From positions 1 to 46,083 of the forward strand of contig JAAYKC010000076.1 in assembly GCA_012522645.1 (NCBI GenBank): 46,083 nt of DNA. The letters are read 5' to 3'. Origin of the DNA: Thermoplasmatales archaeon. GTDB lineage: Archaea; Thermoplasmatota; Thermoplasmata; Methanomassiliicoccales; Methanomethylophilaceae. Numbering within the stretch: position 1 is the first letter of the stretch; each line of letters starts with the position of its first letter. The notes beneath the pieces were generated by a model, which did not search any database, was not told the DNA's origin, and worked only from the letters and a program-made list of their open reading frames with translations. A program made the translations under genes and the position numbers. Shown piece after piece: positions 7,883 to 15,812 of this stretch.

Positions 7883-8911
7883 TCAGAACCAGGAGTCCAG
7901 GGACCTTTGCTGCCTCTTGGCCTTGTTGGCAGCTCTGGCACTGTCGATCTTGTCCAGGGCGGAGACGATACGGCTCTCTGTGAAATCATATCCTGCCAGC
8001 ATATCGATCACGCCGTCCCTGTCCATATCCTCGGGGTTCAGCCTGTATGCGTCCGAGTACTCCCCGTCAAGGAATATCCCCCTGACATCCTCATAATCAG
8101 GAATATCCTGGCCTATGTGCTTCAGAGCCTTCTCGAGGCTGCCGTGGTCCTTTATCAGCTTTATGCCCCTCTTCGGGCCTATCCCGGACAATCCGGGGTT
8201 GAAATCCGTGCCCATGAGGATGCAGGCATCCACCAGCTGCTCCCTGGTGAGGCCTATGTGCTTCAGAGCCTCCTCGGATTCGATTATCTCGGTCCTGACG
8301 GTCCTGTACTCGTCCCTGCCCGGTACCTTCCTCCTCCCGGTTATCGTCATGTTCCTGACGAGCCTCGGAGCCCCGAACAGTATCGAGTCATAATCCTGGG
8401 ATGCCGATGCCCACACGTCGCCTTTGGCGCACATGTATGCCGCCTGCGCCTCCCCGTCGCCGGGCGCCTCGATCAGAGGCAGGCCCATAAGATCCAGGAG
8501 CCTCATCGATGAATCCCTGATCTCATCGGTCATCCTCGACGTCTGCTGCGCCTTCGTGAAGGCCTTCTTGAGGTCCCCCTCCCTGACAGCCTTCTCCCAT
8601 TCCTTCTCGGCATCGTCCCTGCGCGTTTTCCTCTTATCAAGGGTTGTGCGCTTCAGCTCGTGCGGAGCGCCGTCGAAGACGAAAGACGGCTCGATGCCCG
8701 ACTCGATGAGGTTCGCCGTCCGGTACAGGAGCCCGGACAGATGGGACGTCACCCTGCCCTTGGAATCGCAGAGGGGATAGCCGTCCGGCTGCCTTATAAT
8801 TGAAAGGAACTGGTATATCGTATTGTATGCGTCAATGGTGACCTTCCGGCCGCTCAGGTAACCGAGATCGACCTCGCGGCACTCTATGACACCGGAGAGG
8901 TTGACTCCCAT
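7883..8911 (-). CDS. fen: Flap endonuclease 1 (FEN1)
   Basis: This structure-specific 5' nuclease removes flaps during Okazaki fragment maturation and repair. The 342-residue protein has the N-domain with VTIDAYNTIYQFLS and SFVFDGAP, and the I-domain with EAPGDGEAQAAY, ASQDYDSILFG and GTDFNPGLSGIGPKRG (metal-binding acids and helix-hairpin-helix). It ends in QRSLDSWF, a PCNA-binding PIP box. The start MGV matches the family. It lies 8 nt after the stop of a small membrane protein gene and probably shares its transcript. Length and motifs are normal. Confidence 0.95.
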   Translation of the reverse strand: MGVNLSGVIECREVDLGYLSGRKVTIDAYNTIYQFLSIIRQPDGYPLCDSKGRVTSHLSGLLYRTANLIESGIEPSFVFDGAPHELKRTTLDKRKTRRDDAEKEWEKAVREGDLKKAFTKAQQTSRMTDEIRDSSMRLLDLMGLPLIEAPGDGEAQAAYMCAKGDVWASASQDYDSILFGAPRLVRNMTITGRRKVPGRDEYRTVRTEIIESEEALKHIGLTREQLVDACILMGTDFNPGLSGIGPKRGIKLIKDHGSLEKALKHIGQDIPDYEDVRGIFLDGEYSDAYRLNPEDMDRDGVIDMLAGYDFTESRIVSALDKIDSARAANKAKRQQRSLDSWF

Positions 8912-8919
8912 GGATGCAC

Positions 8920-9108
8920 CTATCCTTCCCTCTCGGATATCCCGACGGCGCCGACGGCCGCGGTGGAGAAGAGAAGGACGAGGGATATGAATGCAGCATA
9001 CAGTATATCGGTCGCAACGAAGACGATGAACAGTGCCAGGAACAGCAGTGACAGCAGGACGGTCAGGTATCCGTCGTCGACGGCCGACCTCAGGGACAGC
9101 TTAGCCAT
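8920..9108 (-). CDS. Small two-helix membrane protein upstream of fen
   Basis: The 62-residue frame encodes a charged N-terminus (MAKLSLRSAVDDG), a hydrophobic helix at about 14-33 and a second helix at about 37-56. It ends in TAG only 8 nt before fen and begins 26 nt after rpe, so the three probably form one transcription unit. A TATA-like TTTTATAC lies directly upstream of the ATG, closer than usual. No family is recognised; conservation in related genomes would confirm it is a gene. Confidence 0.55.
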   Translation of the reverse strand: MAKLSLRSAVDDGYLTVLLSLLFLALFIVFVATDILYAAFISLVLLFSTAAVGAVGISEREG

Positions 9109-9134
9109 GACCGTATAAAAGCTGGGGTCTTAGA

Positions 9135-9791
9135 TTAATCTTTCCCGAAGGTCTTCCAAAGGGCTATCTCGGATGCCATATCATCCATGCGGAAAAGATA
9201 GCTTCCCGCCGCCAGGACCGTCGCCCCCGCTTCTGCGCACCTTCTTCCCGTTTCCCGGTTGATGCCGCCGTCCACGGAGATCTCCAGTCCCGGGTTGCAT
9301 TCTTCGGCGTATCTGCCGGCCGCCGTGATCTTCGGCAGACCCTCCTCCCGGAAGCTCTGGCCTCCGAATCCGGGCTGCACGGTCATGACCAGCAGCACAT
9401 CAACCTCATCAAGGTACTTCTCCACTGCGGAGAAGGGGGTCCCGGGGTTCAGGGATATGCCGGCCCTCAGGCCCCTGTCCTTTATCGCTTTGATCGCTTC
9501 CCTGATCTCCCCTTCGGCCTCCGTGTGCACCGTGAGTATGTCCGCTCCGGCGTCGGCGAAGGCGTTCACATAACGGACGGGCTTCTCGATCATCAGGTGC
9601 ACGTCGAAGACGATCCTGCTTAGGGGTCTGAGGGCCTTCACCACCAGAGGGCCCACGGTTATGTTCGGTACGAACATCCCGTCCATCACGTCGATGTGGA
9701 TCCAATCCGCTCCTGCGCGCTCCACCCGGAGAAGCTCCTCTCCCAATCTGGAGAAATCAGCTGAGAGCATTGAGGGGGAGACCTTTGTCAT
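9135..9791 (-). CDS. rpe: Ribulose-phosphate 3-epimerase
   Basis: The enzyme interconverts ribulose 5-phosphate and xylulose 5-phosphate in the non-oxidative pentose phosphate pathway. The 218-residue TIM barrel shows the family motifs in order: SMLSADFSRLGEEL, IHIDVMDGMFVPNITVGP, VFDVHLMIEKP, TVQPGFGGQSF and ISVDGGIN, which include metal and catalytic Asp/His residues. The ATG at 9791 is where homology starts; a further 45 codons upstream would cover the promoter (ATTAAATC about 30 nt before). Normal length. Confidence 0.93.
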   Translation of the reverse strand: MTKVSPSMLSADFSRLGEELLRVERAGADWIHIDVMDGMFVPNITVGPLVVKALRPLSRIVFDVHLMIEKPVRYVNAFADAGADILTVHTEAEGEIREAIKAIKDRGLRAGISLNPGTPFSAVEKYLDEVDVLLVMTVQPGFGGQSFREEGLPKITAAGRYAEECNPGLEISVDGGINRETGRRCAEAGATVLAAGSYLFRMDDMASEIALWKTFGKD

Positions 9792-9955
9792 GGCTGAGCC
9801 GATTATACTACAGGGATTTAATCTTTGGAGTCCCCGCCCCTCTTTCCCGGGGGATATCCTGTCATCCGCCCTGTGGGTCCCGGCCGCTGCGGAGAACGGT
9901 TGTTGCGCACCATCTTCAGTAAACAATAAATCCGTTCTCCGGGATTGGCTGTATC

Positions 9956-10156
9956 ATGAGCAGAGACTCCGCAGAGCACATATGCGACGTGCAGGGATGC
10001 ACGGACAAGGCCGAGAGATCCATATCCGGGAAGAAGGTGGAGATGACAGATCTCGCCCTCAAGAGCGAGGGCATCAGGCAGGACCACCTTTGCAAGACCC
10101 ATTACAGGGAGTTCAAGAAGGAGACCAAGGGAACGATCCCGGATTACATGGGCTGA
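9956..10156 (+). CDS. Small Cys/His protein, possible zinc finger
   Basis: The 66-residue protein has a CDVQGC pair near the N-terminus (C-x4-C) and a CKTH pair near residue 46, the pattern of a small zinc-binding fold, with a Lys-rich C-terminal part. It starts 3 nt after TATC in a region with an AACAATAAATCC promoter-like element, and its stop lies 3 nt before the RNase Z ATG, so the two are likely co-transcribed. No specific family is recognised. An RNA-related role would fit the neighbour but is only a guess. Confidence 0.65.
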   Translation: MSRDSAEHICDVQGCTDKAERSISGKKVEMTDLALKSEGIRQDHLCKTHYREFKKETKGTIPDYMG

Positions 10157-10159
10157 GTG

Positions 10160-11068
10160 ATGATCGAGATTCTCTTCCTGGGGACTGCCGCGAGCATGCC
10201 CTCCAGGCACAAATCCCTGCCGTGCGTGGCCGCCAGGCACGGTTCCGACGTCCTCCTGTTCGATTGCGGAGAGGGGACCCAGAGGCAGCTGATGATCTCC
10301 CCTTTATCATTCATGAAGGTGAAGGCGATATTCCTGACGCATCTGCACGGGGACCATATAATCGGCGTTCCGGGGCTGCTGCAGACCATGGGCCTCTCGG
10401 GCAGGAAGGACCCTATATTCATATACGGACCAAGCGGCACCGGGAATTCGGTAAGGATGCTCATGGGCTCCTGCGAAGGGGAGCTGCAGTATCCGGTTGA
10501 GGTCATTGAAGCGGATCCGGGTCTTGTATTCGAAGGCAGGGGCTACAGCGTGAGTGCCGTGGAATCCGATCACGGGACGGCATCACTGGCATATGTGATG
10601 GAGGAGAACGCAGTGCCCGGCAGGATCAACAGGAGCAAGGCTGAGAGCCTGGGTCTGGAACCGAAGGATCTGGCACTCATCAAGAAAGGCATCTCCGTGA
10701 AGGGCGTTGACCCCGGGGAGGTCACAGGCCCGGCCAGACGGGGGGTGAAGATCGTGATAACAGGGGACACACGTCCTCATGACAGGATCAGGGAGGCCGC
10801 CGCCGGAGCGGACATGCTGATACATGAGGCCACATTCATGAACGACAGCGCAGAGCTGGCAGACGCCCATATGCACTCCACGGCCCTGCAGGCCGCCGAG
10901 ATCGCCAGGGGATCGGACGCAGGGATGCTGGTACTGACCCACATAAGCAACCGCTACGAGGATCTCTCCCTGCCTGAGGAGGAGGCGAGATCGGTGTTCC
11001 CCAATACCGTCGCCGCCAGGGACATGGACATGTATCAGGTGTCGATTTCCGGCATCAGATCAGTTTGA
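10160..11068 (+). CDS. rnz: Ribonuclease Z (tRNA 3' endonuclease)
   Basis: This metallo-beta-lactamase-fold enzyme cuts the 3' trailer of tRNA precursors. The hallmark HLHGDH is at residues 61-66, with the N-terminal IEILFLGTAASMPS and FDCGEGTQRQ, the central VITGDTRP and the C-terminal LTHISNRY, all in family order. The 302-residue length is normal for the short form. The frame can also open with GTG at 10157, directly before the ATG at 10160; ATG is preferred. The last 14 bp overlap the convergent HTH-CBS gene. Confidence 0.93.
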   Translation: MIEILFLGTAASMPSRHKSLPCVAARHGSDVLLFDCGEGTQRQLMISPLSFMKVKAIFLTHLHGDHIIGVPGLLQTMGLSGRKDPIFIYGPSGTGNSVRMLMGSCEGELQYPVEVIEADPGLVFEGRGYSVSAVESDHGTASLAYVMEENAVPGRINRSKAESLGLEPKDLALIKKGISVKGVDPGEVTGPARRGVKIVITGDTRPHDRIREAAAGADMLIHEATFMNDSAELADAHMHSTALQAAEIARGSDAGMLVLTHISNRYEDLSLPEEEARSVFPNTVAARDMDMYQVSISGIRSV

Positions 11069-11618
11069 GCATATCGGCGTTGGTTATTATCCCCACCACA
11101 GACCCCTTCCTGGAGACCAGGATGGCATCGCAGGCGCTTATCATGGCCGTTATCGTCGCCAGCGGCGTGGTCTCCGAGATGAGAGGATACGGATCGGACA
11201 TGACCTTGGATATAGTCATGCCCGACAGCTCGTCCATCGTCATCCCCTGCCTCAGAAGGCTCAGGATCGATTTCTCTGAGATGCTGCCGACAGGCAGCTC
11301 CCCGTTAAGGACCGGGACCTGGGAGAATCCCGTGGATTTCATAAGATCGGAAGCGGCCTTGACATGCTCCCCGAACTGGATGGACACCACGCCTTTGGAT
11401 GCGATCTCGGCAGCCGTCAGTCCCTTCCCGTCATCCTCCTTTATCGTCTCCATCGTATCGAAGAGCCTGACCACGGTCTCGTATCCTGCGGATATGGTGC
11501 CCTTCTCTATCTTGGCGATAGTGCTCTGGCTTATGCCGGATGCAGCGGCCAGTTGGGTCTGTGTCAGATCGAGGGACTTCCTCATCTTCCTTATGTCAGA
11601 TGTCGGAGGGAATCTCAT
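11055..11618 (-). CDS. Transcriptional regulator with HTH and two CBS domains
   Basis: From the ATG at 11618 the 187-residue protein starts MRFPPTSDIRKMRKSLDLTQ, an Xre-type helix-turn-helix (about residues 8-60), and continues into a CBS pair (about 68-187; ISKVMS and VGIITNADML mark the second). CBS pairs bind adenosyl compounds such as AMP, ATP or S-adenosylmethionine. It is divergent from metK across about 100 bp, so control of metK by an adenosyl ligand is an attractive inference. Starts at 11630 and 11690 are also open, but the family begins near 11618 and a TATA-like CTTATAGG lies about 26 nt upstream of it. Confidence 0.85.
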   Translation of the reverse strand: MRFPPTSDIRKMRKSLDLTQTQLAAASGISQSTIAKIEKGTISAGYETVVRLFDTMETIKEDDGKGLTAAEIASKGVVSIQFGEHVKAASDLMKSTGFSQVPVLNGELPVGSISEKSILSLLRQGMTMDELSGMTISKVMSDPYPLISETTPLATITAMISACDAILVSRKGSVVGIITNADMLKLI

Positions 11619-11636
11619 GTTACAGGACATCGTAAA

Positions 11637-11650
11637 ATTCCTATAAGAAT
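11637..11650. promoter_or_regulatory. Palindrome in the HTH-CBS/metK intergenic region (possible operator)
   Basis: ATTCCTATAAGAAT is an inverted repeat (ATTC, six bases with central TATA, GAAT). It overlaps the TATA-like element of the HTH-CBS gene, where an autoregulator would bind. The metK side carries TTTATTTACTGG and GGTATAATC as promoter candidates, followed by the ribosome site GGAGGG at 11707-11712. Confidence 0.35.
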
Positions 11651-11720
11651 ATTTGTCACACGCTCCTTTATTTACTGGTATAATCTGCATTCACTAATTA
11701 CCTCTGGAGGGTCGAACAAG

Positions 11721-12938
11721 ATGAGCAAGAACATTTACGTAGAGGGCATAAACGAGGTGCCCACGCCTAAAGGCAGGATAGAACTGGTCGAAAGGAAAGG
11801 TATCGGGCACCCGGACAGCGTCGCAGATGCTCTGGCAGAGGAGGTCTCCAGGGCCCTGTGCGGTATGTACAAGAAGGAATTCGGGAAGATACTGCACCAC
11901 AACACCGATGAGACGCAGATAGTGGCAGGGATGTCCGCGCCCGGATTCGGCGGCGGGAACATCATCACCCCGGCGTACATACTCCTGGTGGGACGTGCCA
12001 CCACCTTCATATCCGAGGAGAAGGACATCAGGGAGCTCCCCTGTGCGTCCACTGCCCTGAAGGCCGCGAGAAAGTACATGAAGAAGACATTCCCCAACGT
12101 CGACATGGACTCGGACGTCATAATCGACACGAAGCTCGGTCAGGGGTCCGACGACCTCATGGGCGTCTACACAACATCAAAATTCCTCGCCAACGACACA
12201 TCCTTCGGAGTGGGCTACGCTCCCTTCTCCATAACGGACAGGGTCGTTTACGACACCGAGAAGTACATCAACGGCAAGCTCAAGGACAGCCTCAAGGAAG
12301 CGGGTCAGGACGTCAAGGTCATGGCATCCAGGGTCGACAAGGACATCACCCTCACAGTTGCATGCGCCATGGTGGACAAGTACATCGATGATGCGGATCA
12401 CTATAAATCGGCCATAGAGCAGCTCACCGACAATGTCTACCAGAACGCTCTGGACATCATCGACGGCGAGGACGTGACGCTGAAGCTGGAGGTCAACACC
12501 GCCGACGATTACGACCGCGGAGTCTACTACCTCACATGCACCGGTCTCTCCCAGGAGATGGGAGACGACGGATCGGTGGGAAGGGGCAACAGGGCCAACG
12601 GGCTCATCACACCATACAGGCCCATGTCCATGGAGGCCACCTCCGGTAAGAACCCGGTCACCCACATAGGGAAGATCTACAACGTGATGTCCATACTCAT
12701 GGCAGAGGAGATAGCGAAGAAGGTCAGCTCCGATGTGGAGGTGCGCGTCAGGATACTGTCCCAGATAGGGAAGCCTGTGAGCGAGCCTCTGAACTGCAGC
12801 GTGCAGCTCGTTACGAACGTCAAGGAGCCCAAGATGAAATCCTGGGAATCCGAGGCGAACGGCATAGCGAATGAGTGGCTCAGCAACGTTGACAGGATAA
12901 CAGACCTTATAACTTCAGGAAAGATATCTACATTCTGA
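11721..12938 (+). CDS. metK: S-adenosylmethionine synthetase, archaeal type
   Basis: The enzyme makes S-adenosylmethionine from methionine and ATP. The 405-residue sequence is the archaeal MAT form: YVEGINEVPTPKGRIELVER, GIGHPDSVADALAEEVSRAL, HHNTDETQIVAG, TKLGQGSDDLMGVY and the C-terminal GRGNRANGLITPYRPMS. The ATG at 11721 follows a clear GGAGGG ribosome site at a spacing of 8-9 bases, so upstream extensions of the frame are not used. The next gene starts 4 nt after the stop. Confidence 0.95.
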   Translation: MSKNIYVEGINEVPTPKGRIELVERKGIGHPDSVADALAEEVSRALCGMYKKEFGKILHHNTDETQIVAGMSAPGFGGGNIITPAYILLVGRATTFISEEKDIRELPCASTALKAARKYMKKTFPNVDMDSDVIIDTKLGQGSDDLMGVYTTSKFLANDTSFGVGYAPFSITDRVVYDTEKYINGKLKDSLKEAGQDVKVMASRVDKDITLTVACAMVDKYIDDADHYKSAIEQLTDNVYQNALDIIDGEDVTLKLEVNTADDYDRGVYYLTCTGLSQEMGDDGSVGRGNRANGLITPYRPMSMEATSGKNPVTHIGKIYNVMSILMAEEIAKKVSSDVEVRVRILSQIGKPVSEPLNCSVQLVTNVKEPKMKSWESEANGIANEWLSNVDRITDLITSGKISTF

Positions 12939-12942
12939 TAGG

Positions 12943-13524
12943 ATGAAGATAATTAACATGCCTGATTACGGTCCGATGTTCCGCTTCAATGATGCGGATG
13001 TCTACTGGGCGCTGCATGTCCTCTCCGACGGGAAGAGGATGGGCAGGAAGCGTCTGGCAGAGGCATTGGGCATAGGGGAGGGAAGCGTGCGCAGGATCGT
13101 GGACACTCTCCGGGATTGGGAGATGATCTCCGTCCACCAGACGGGCATCACCATAACCCGTTCCGGTCTGGGGTTCCTTGCGGAGCTTCCGGTGAAGGTG
13201 CTCGATATCAGCCTGGGGGACTCCGTGGTAGGGGACTGTCAGCAGTCGATCCTGGTCTACGGGGTGGGCAGCAAGATAGAGAACGGGATGCAGCAGAGGG
13301 ACGTCGGCATAAGGGTCGGCGCTCTCGGCTGCACGACCGTCGTCATGAGGGACGAGGTCCTCATGATACCTCCTGACTGGAATCTTGACGAGGAGCGCCC
13401 CGATATAGCGGAGAAGATACGGAAGACCGACATGGGCCCCAACGATGCCATCATCGTGGGCAGCGCCCAGGACAGTCATACGGCCGTCAACGCCGCACTC
13501 ATGGCGGCATTCCAGCTGTTCTGA
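12943..13524 (+). CDS. Winged-helix protein downstream of metK (possibly DUF4443)
   Basis: The 193-residue protein has an N-terminal winged helix (about residues 20-75: DADVYWALHVLSDGKRMGRK, then LAEALGIGEGSVRRIVDTLR) and a C-terminal alpha/beta domain with QQSILVYGVGSKIENGMQQRD and GPNDAIIVGS. This arrangement recalls archaeal DUF4443 proteins; that family assignment is tentative. It starts 4 nt after metK, so it is likely co-transcribed and could be a regulator linked to methionine or SAM metabolism. No ligand can be named. Confidence 0.7.
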   Translation: MKIINMPDYGPMFRFNDADVYWALHVLSDGKRMGRKRLAEALGIGEGSVRRIVDTLRDWEMISVHQTGITITRSGLGFLAELPVKVLDISLGDSVVGDCQQSILVYGVGSKIENGMQQRDVGIRVGALGCTTVVMRDEVLMIPPDWNLDEERPDIAEKIRKTDMGPNDAIIVGSAQDSHTAVNAALMAAFQLF

Positions 13525-13525
13525 T

Positions 13526-14482
13526 ATGAATCACCTCCTCGGGTACACGATATACGGCAGCACCGCTGATATACCGGGCACCGGCACGGCCGCAGAGAGG
13601 CTGAGGTCCGCAGGTGCTGACGGGATAGAGCTGCTCACAGGATACCAGAGCGTGCCGGAGGACATGGTGCCGGTCACCAGGGCGGTCCATCTCCCGTATG
13701 CCACTGACTGGTACGGCGTATGGTCAGGCAGGATAACCGTCGGGGAGGACGTACCGGATGATACGGTGCGCCACACGTTCTACGGAAGGTCCCGGCAGGA
13801 GATATGCGATACCATACAGGAATGCATATCCGCCGCCTCTCGGCTGGAACCGGATTACGCCGTATTCCATGCGGGCAACGCCAATACGGACGATCTGCTG
13901 ATCAGGGAGCAGTCCGACAGCGATGAGGATGTGCTCAGAGCACTGGCCGAGGCCGTGAATGACGCCGTCTCCCGCATGGGAGGGGAACCCCCGGTGAGGA
14001 TACTGTTCGAGAACCTGTGGTGGCCCGGCCTCAGGCTGACCGGCGGATCGGGATACCGCATCCTGGAGAGGGAACTGGAATTCGAGAATTGGGGGCTGTG
14101 CCTGGACACGGGCCATCTGCTCGTGTCCCTGGGCGGGGTGGACACGGAGGATGAGGCGATAGACCTTCTGCTGAGGACCGCGGATTCCTACCCTGACGAC
14201 CTGACTGACAGGATAGATGCGATGCATCTCCACCTCAACACATCAGCGGAGTTCATGAGATCCCAACGCAACGGCGGCGATGTCCCCGATAAAAGGGAGG
14301 ACAGGATGCTCGCCGCTTACGACCGCATCTACGGTTCGGACAGTCATGATCCGTTCACGTCCGCGAGGGTCCGGGAACTGGTGGAGGCGATCGATCCCCG
14401 GACGATAACGCACGAGATGAAGACGCAGGATCCGTGCAGGATGATGTCGGACTTCCTGTGCCAGAGATCATTATTTCCCTGA
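13526..14482 (+). CDS. Xylose isomerase-like TIM-barrel protein
   Basis: The 318-residue protein belongs by pattern to the AP endonuclease 2/xylose isomerase superfamily: an N-terminal GADGIELLTGYQ strand-helix, AVFHAGNANTDD, ILFENLWWPG (metal-binding Glu), LCLDTGHLLVSLGG (Asp/His) and AMHLHLN (His). The metal-site residues are present, so it is probably an enzyme, but its substrate cannot be deduced. It starts 1 nt after the upstream stop (TGATATG). Normal length for the superfamily. Confidence 0.75.
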   Translation: MNHLLGYTIYGSTADIPGTGTAAERLRSAGADGIELLTGYQSVPEDMVPVTRAVHLPYATDWYGVWSGRITVGEDVPDDTVRHTFYGRSRQEICDTIQECISAASRLEPDYAVFHAGNANTDDLLIREQSDSDEDVLRALAEAVNDAVSRMGGEPPVRILFENLWWPGLRLTGGSGYRILERELEFENWGLCLDTGHLLVSLGGVDTEDEAIDLLLRTADSYPDDLTDRIDAMHLHLNTSAEFMRSQRNGGDVPDKREDRMLAAYDRIYGSDSHDPFTSARVRELVEAIDPRTITHEMKTQDPCRMMSDFLCQRSLFP

Positions 14483-14601
14483 GGCTTAAGGAGAGGTCAT
14501 CTCCCCGGGCGATCATTCGCAATAACGCGATCCTCTGCGAGAAACAGGACCCATTCCGAACTTTTATTTTGACGGAGGAGAGGGATCAGCGGTGTCCCGG
14601 C

Positions 14602-14647
14602 GTATGTTCATTCGCCGCCGCGGATCCGGCAGTTCTCCGGAACATAC
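14602..14647. other. Inverted repeat in the 14483-14710 intergenic region
   Basis: GTATGTTC (14602-14609) and GAACATAC (14640-14647) form a perfect 8-bp inverted repeat around 30 GC-rich bases that can fold further (CCGG...CCGG). An upstream TTTTATTTTG element could drive a transcript through it. It may be a structured leader or regulator site of the small membrane protein gene at 14711, or chance. Confidence 0.25.
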
Positions 14648-14710
14648 CCATTCCTCTGACATTATGTTTATATCCGCCTAATGTCTGATGAGGCGCAGGA
14701 GGATGGATGC

Positions 14711-14926
14711 ATGAACAGCAAGATAGAGGACGGGATAGTCCTTCTTCTGATGATCATACTGGGAGTGATCCTGGTACTGGCTCTTACCCTTCTGGTGGTC
14801 TTCGTCCTGGCTACGGCCTCGGACCTGATAACCGGAGGGGCAGAGGTGATCAACGCGGCGGCGCTTCTCATGAGCGCCATGGTCGTCTCTGTGACGGTGT
14901 ACGTGGTCGTGAAGAAGAGACAGTGA
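14711..14926 (+). CDS. Small two-helix membrane protein
   Basis: The 71-residue protein begins MNSKIEDG and has two hydrophobic helices (about residues 9-35 and 45-66) joined by ATASDLITGGAEV, with a basic tail KKRQ. The start at 14711 is supported by an AGGAGG ribosome site at 14697-14702; an upstream ATG at 14681 sits too close to the TATA box (TTTATATCC near 14667). No known family. The shape resembles the protein at 2536. Convergent with the C_GCAxxG_C_C gene. Confidence 0.65.
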   Translation: MNSKIEDGIVLLLMIILGVILVLALTLLVVFVLATASDLITGGAEVINAAALLMSAMVVSVTVYVVVKKRQ

Positions 14927-14949
14927 TTACGAAACGCCTTAACCAAACC

Positions 14950-15381
14950 TCATATGACCTTTTCCAGCGCCGATATGACGTCGAGGCAAAGGGACGGACA
15001 GAACTCGGTATAGACGTTATTCCTGTGCGCCGCGAGGTCATCCTCCTCTTTCCTTATATCCAGGCCCATCAGCTCCGGGCAGGAGATCCCTCTGTTGTGC
15101 TTCTTCCTGAGCTCTGCCATGAACTGCTCCTTCTTGATGAGGGCAAGCCCCTTGGAGGCGAAGTCCGGCTTGTCATTCCCGTACTTCAGGCCTATCACGA
15201 CATAAGCGGCCAGGACCGCACCGCAGGCGCTCCCTTCCAGCAAGCCCATCCCCAGGCAGGATACCGACCTCATGAGATCACCGAAGCTGTCCGTCTCTAT
15301 CCTGTCCCTTAGTGCGAATATCACACACTGAGCGCAGTCATAGCCCTCTTCGTACAACCTGTTGATGTATGCGATATCCAT
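14950..15381 (-). CDS. C_GCAxxG_C_C family protein
   Basis: The 143-residue protein carries the family's spaced cysteines: YDCAQCV (C16, C19), SCLGMG (C42), SACGAV (C53 with following Gly-Ala), ISCPEL (C101), and C128 and C132 in EFCPSLC. Such proteins are thought to bind a redox or metal cofactor and often sit near electron-transfer genes; the precise function is unknown. The ATG at 15381 (MDIAYINRLYEEGYD) is chosen because homology starts there and a TATA-like GTATTTACAC lies about 25 nt upstream. Confidence 0.85.
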   Translation of the reverse strand: MDIAYINRLYEEGYDCAQCVIFALRDRIETDSFGDLMRSVSCLGMGLLEGSACGAVLAAYVVIGLKYGNDKPDFASKGLALIKKEQFMAELRKKHNRGISCPELMGLDIRKEEDDLAAHRNNVYTEFCPSLCLDVISALEKVI

Positions 15382-15518
15382 GCTGTATGAATCGGCAGAG
15401 CGTGTAAATACTTCTTCGCTTCCGGTCCGCCGGCGTGCAGACGGGGACCCTTCCGGAGACGTCCAGACAGGAAACGGCATGCCGCGGCCGTCCGCCTGAC
15501 TGCCCCTGACGAATCATA

Positions 15519-15526
15519 TTTATAAT
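15519..15526 (+). promoter_or_regulatory. TATA box of the L40e gene
   Basis: TTTATAAT lies about 33-40 nt before the L40e ATG at 15559, in an AT-rich pocket of an otherwise GC-rich gap. Confidence 0.5.
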
Positions 15527-15558
15527 AGGTCATTATTGGACACTCCAGAGGAATAGGA

Positions 15559-15708
15559 ATGGCACGCTTCAAAGAGGCAGAGAGCAGACTTCTCGATAAA
15601 TCGGTTTGTATGAGCTGCTACGCCACGAACCCAAAGAACGCCAGCAGGTGCCGCAAATGCGGATACAGCAACCTTAGACCCAAGGCGAGGGAAAGCAGGA
15701 AGCAGTGA
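15559..15708 (+). CDS. rpl40e: Large ribosomal subunit protein L40e
   Basis: This 49-residue gene is below usual length cut-offs. It encodes MARFKEAESRLLDKSVCMSC, then a second Cys pair CRKC near residue 31-34 and a basic tail ending SRKQ. The two CxxC pairs form the zinc ribbon of L40e (MSCYATNP, then CRKCGYSNLRPKAR), and size and basic character match archaeal L40e. It has its own TATA box and a weak GAGGAAT ribosome site. It is a component of the 50S subunit. Confidence 0.93.
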   Translation: MARFKEAESRLLDKSVCMSCYATNPKNASRCRKCGYSNLRPKARESRKQ

Positions 15709-15812
15709 GCTGACCTATTTCCTGCTTCACACTTTGTAAGGTCCGCGGCACGGCTAAGCGGTTTAATACTCTTAATGCGTGACGGGACTCATACATCCTG
15801 GGGACAGATAGG

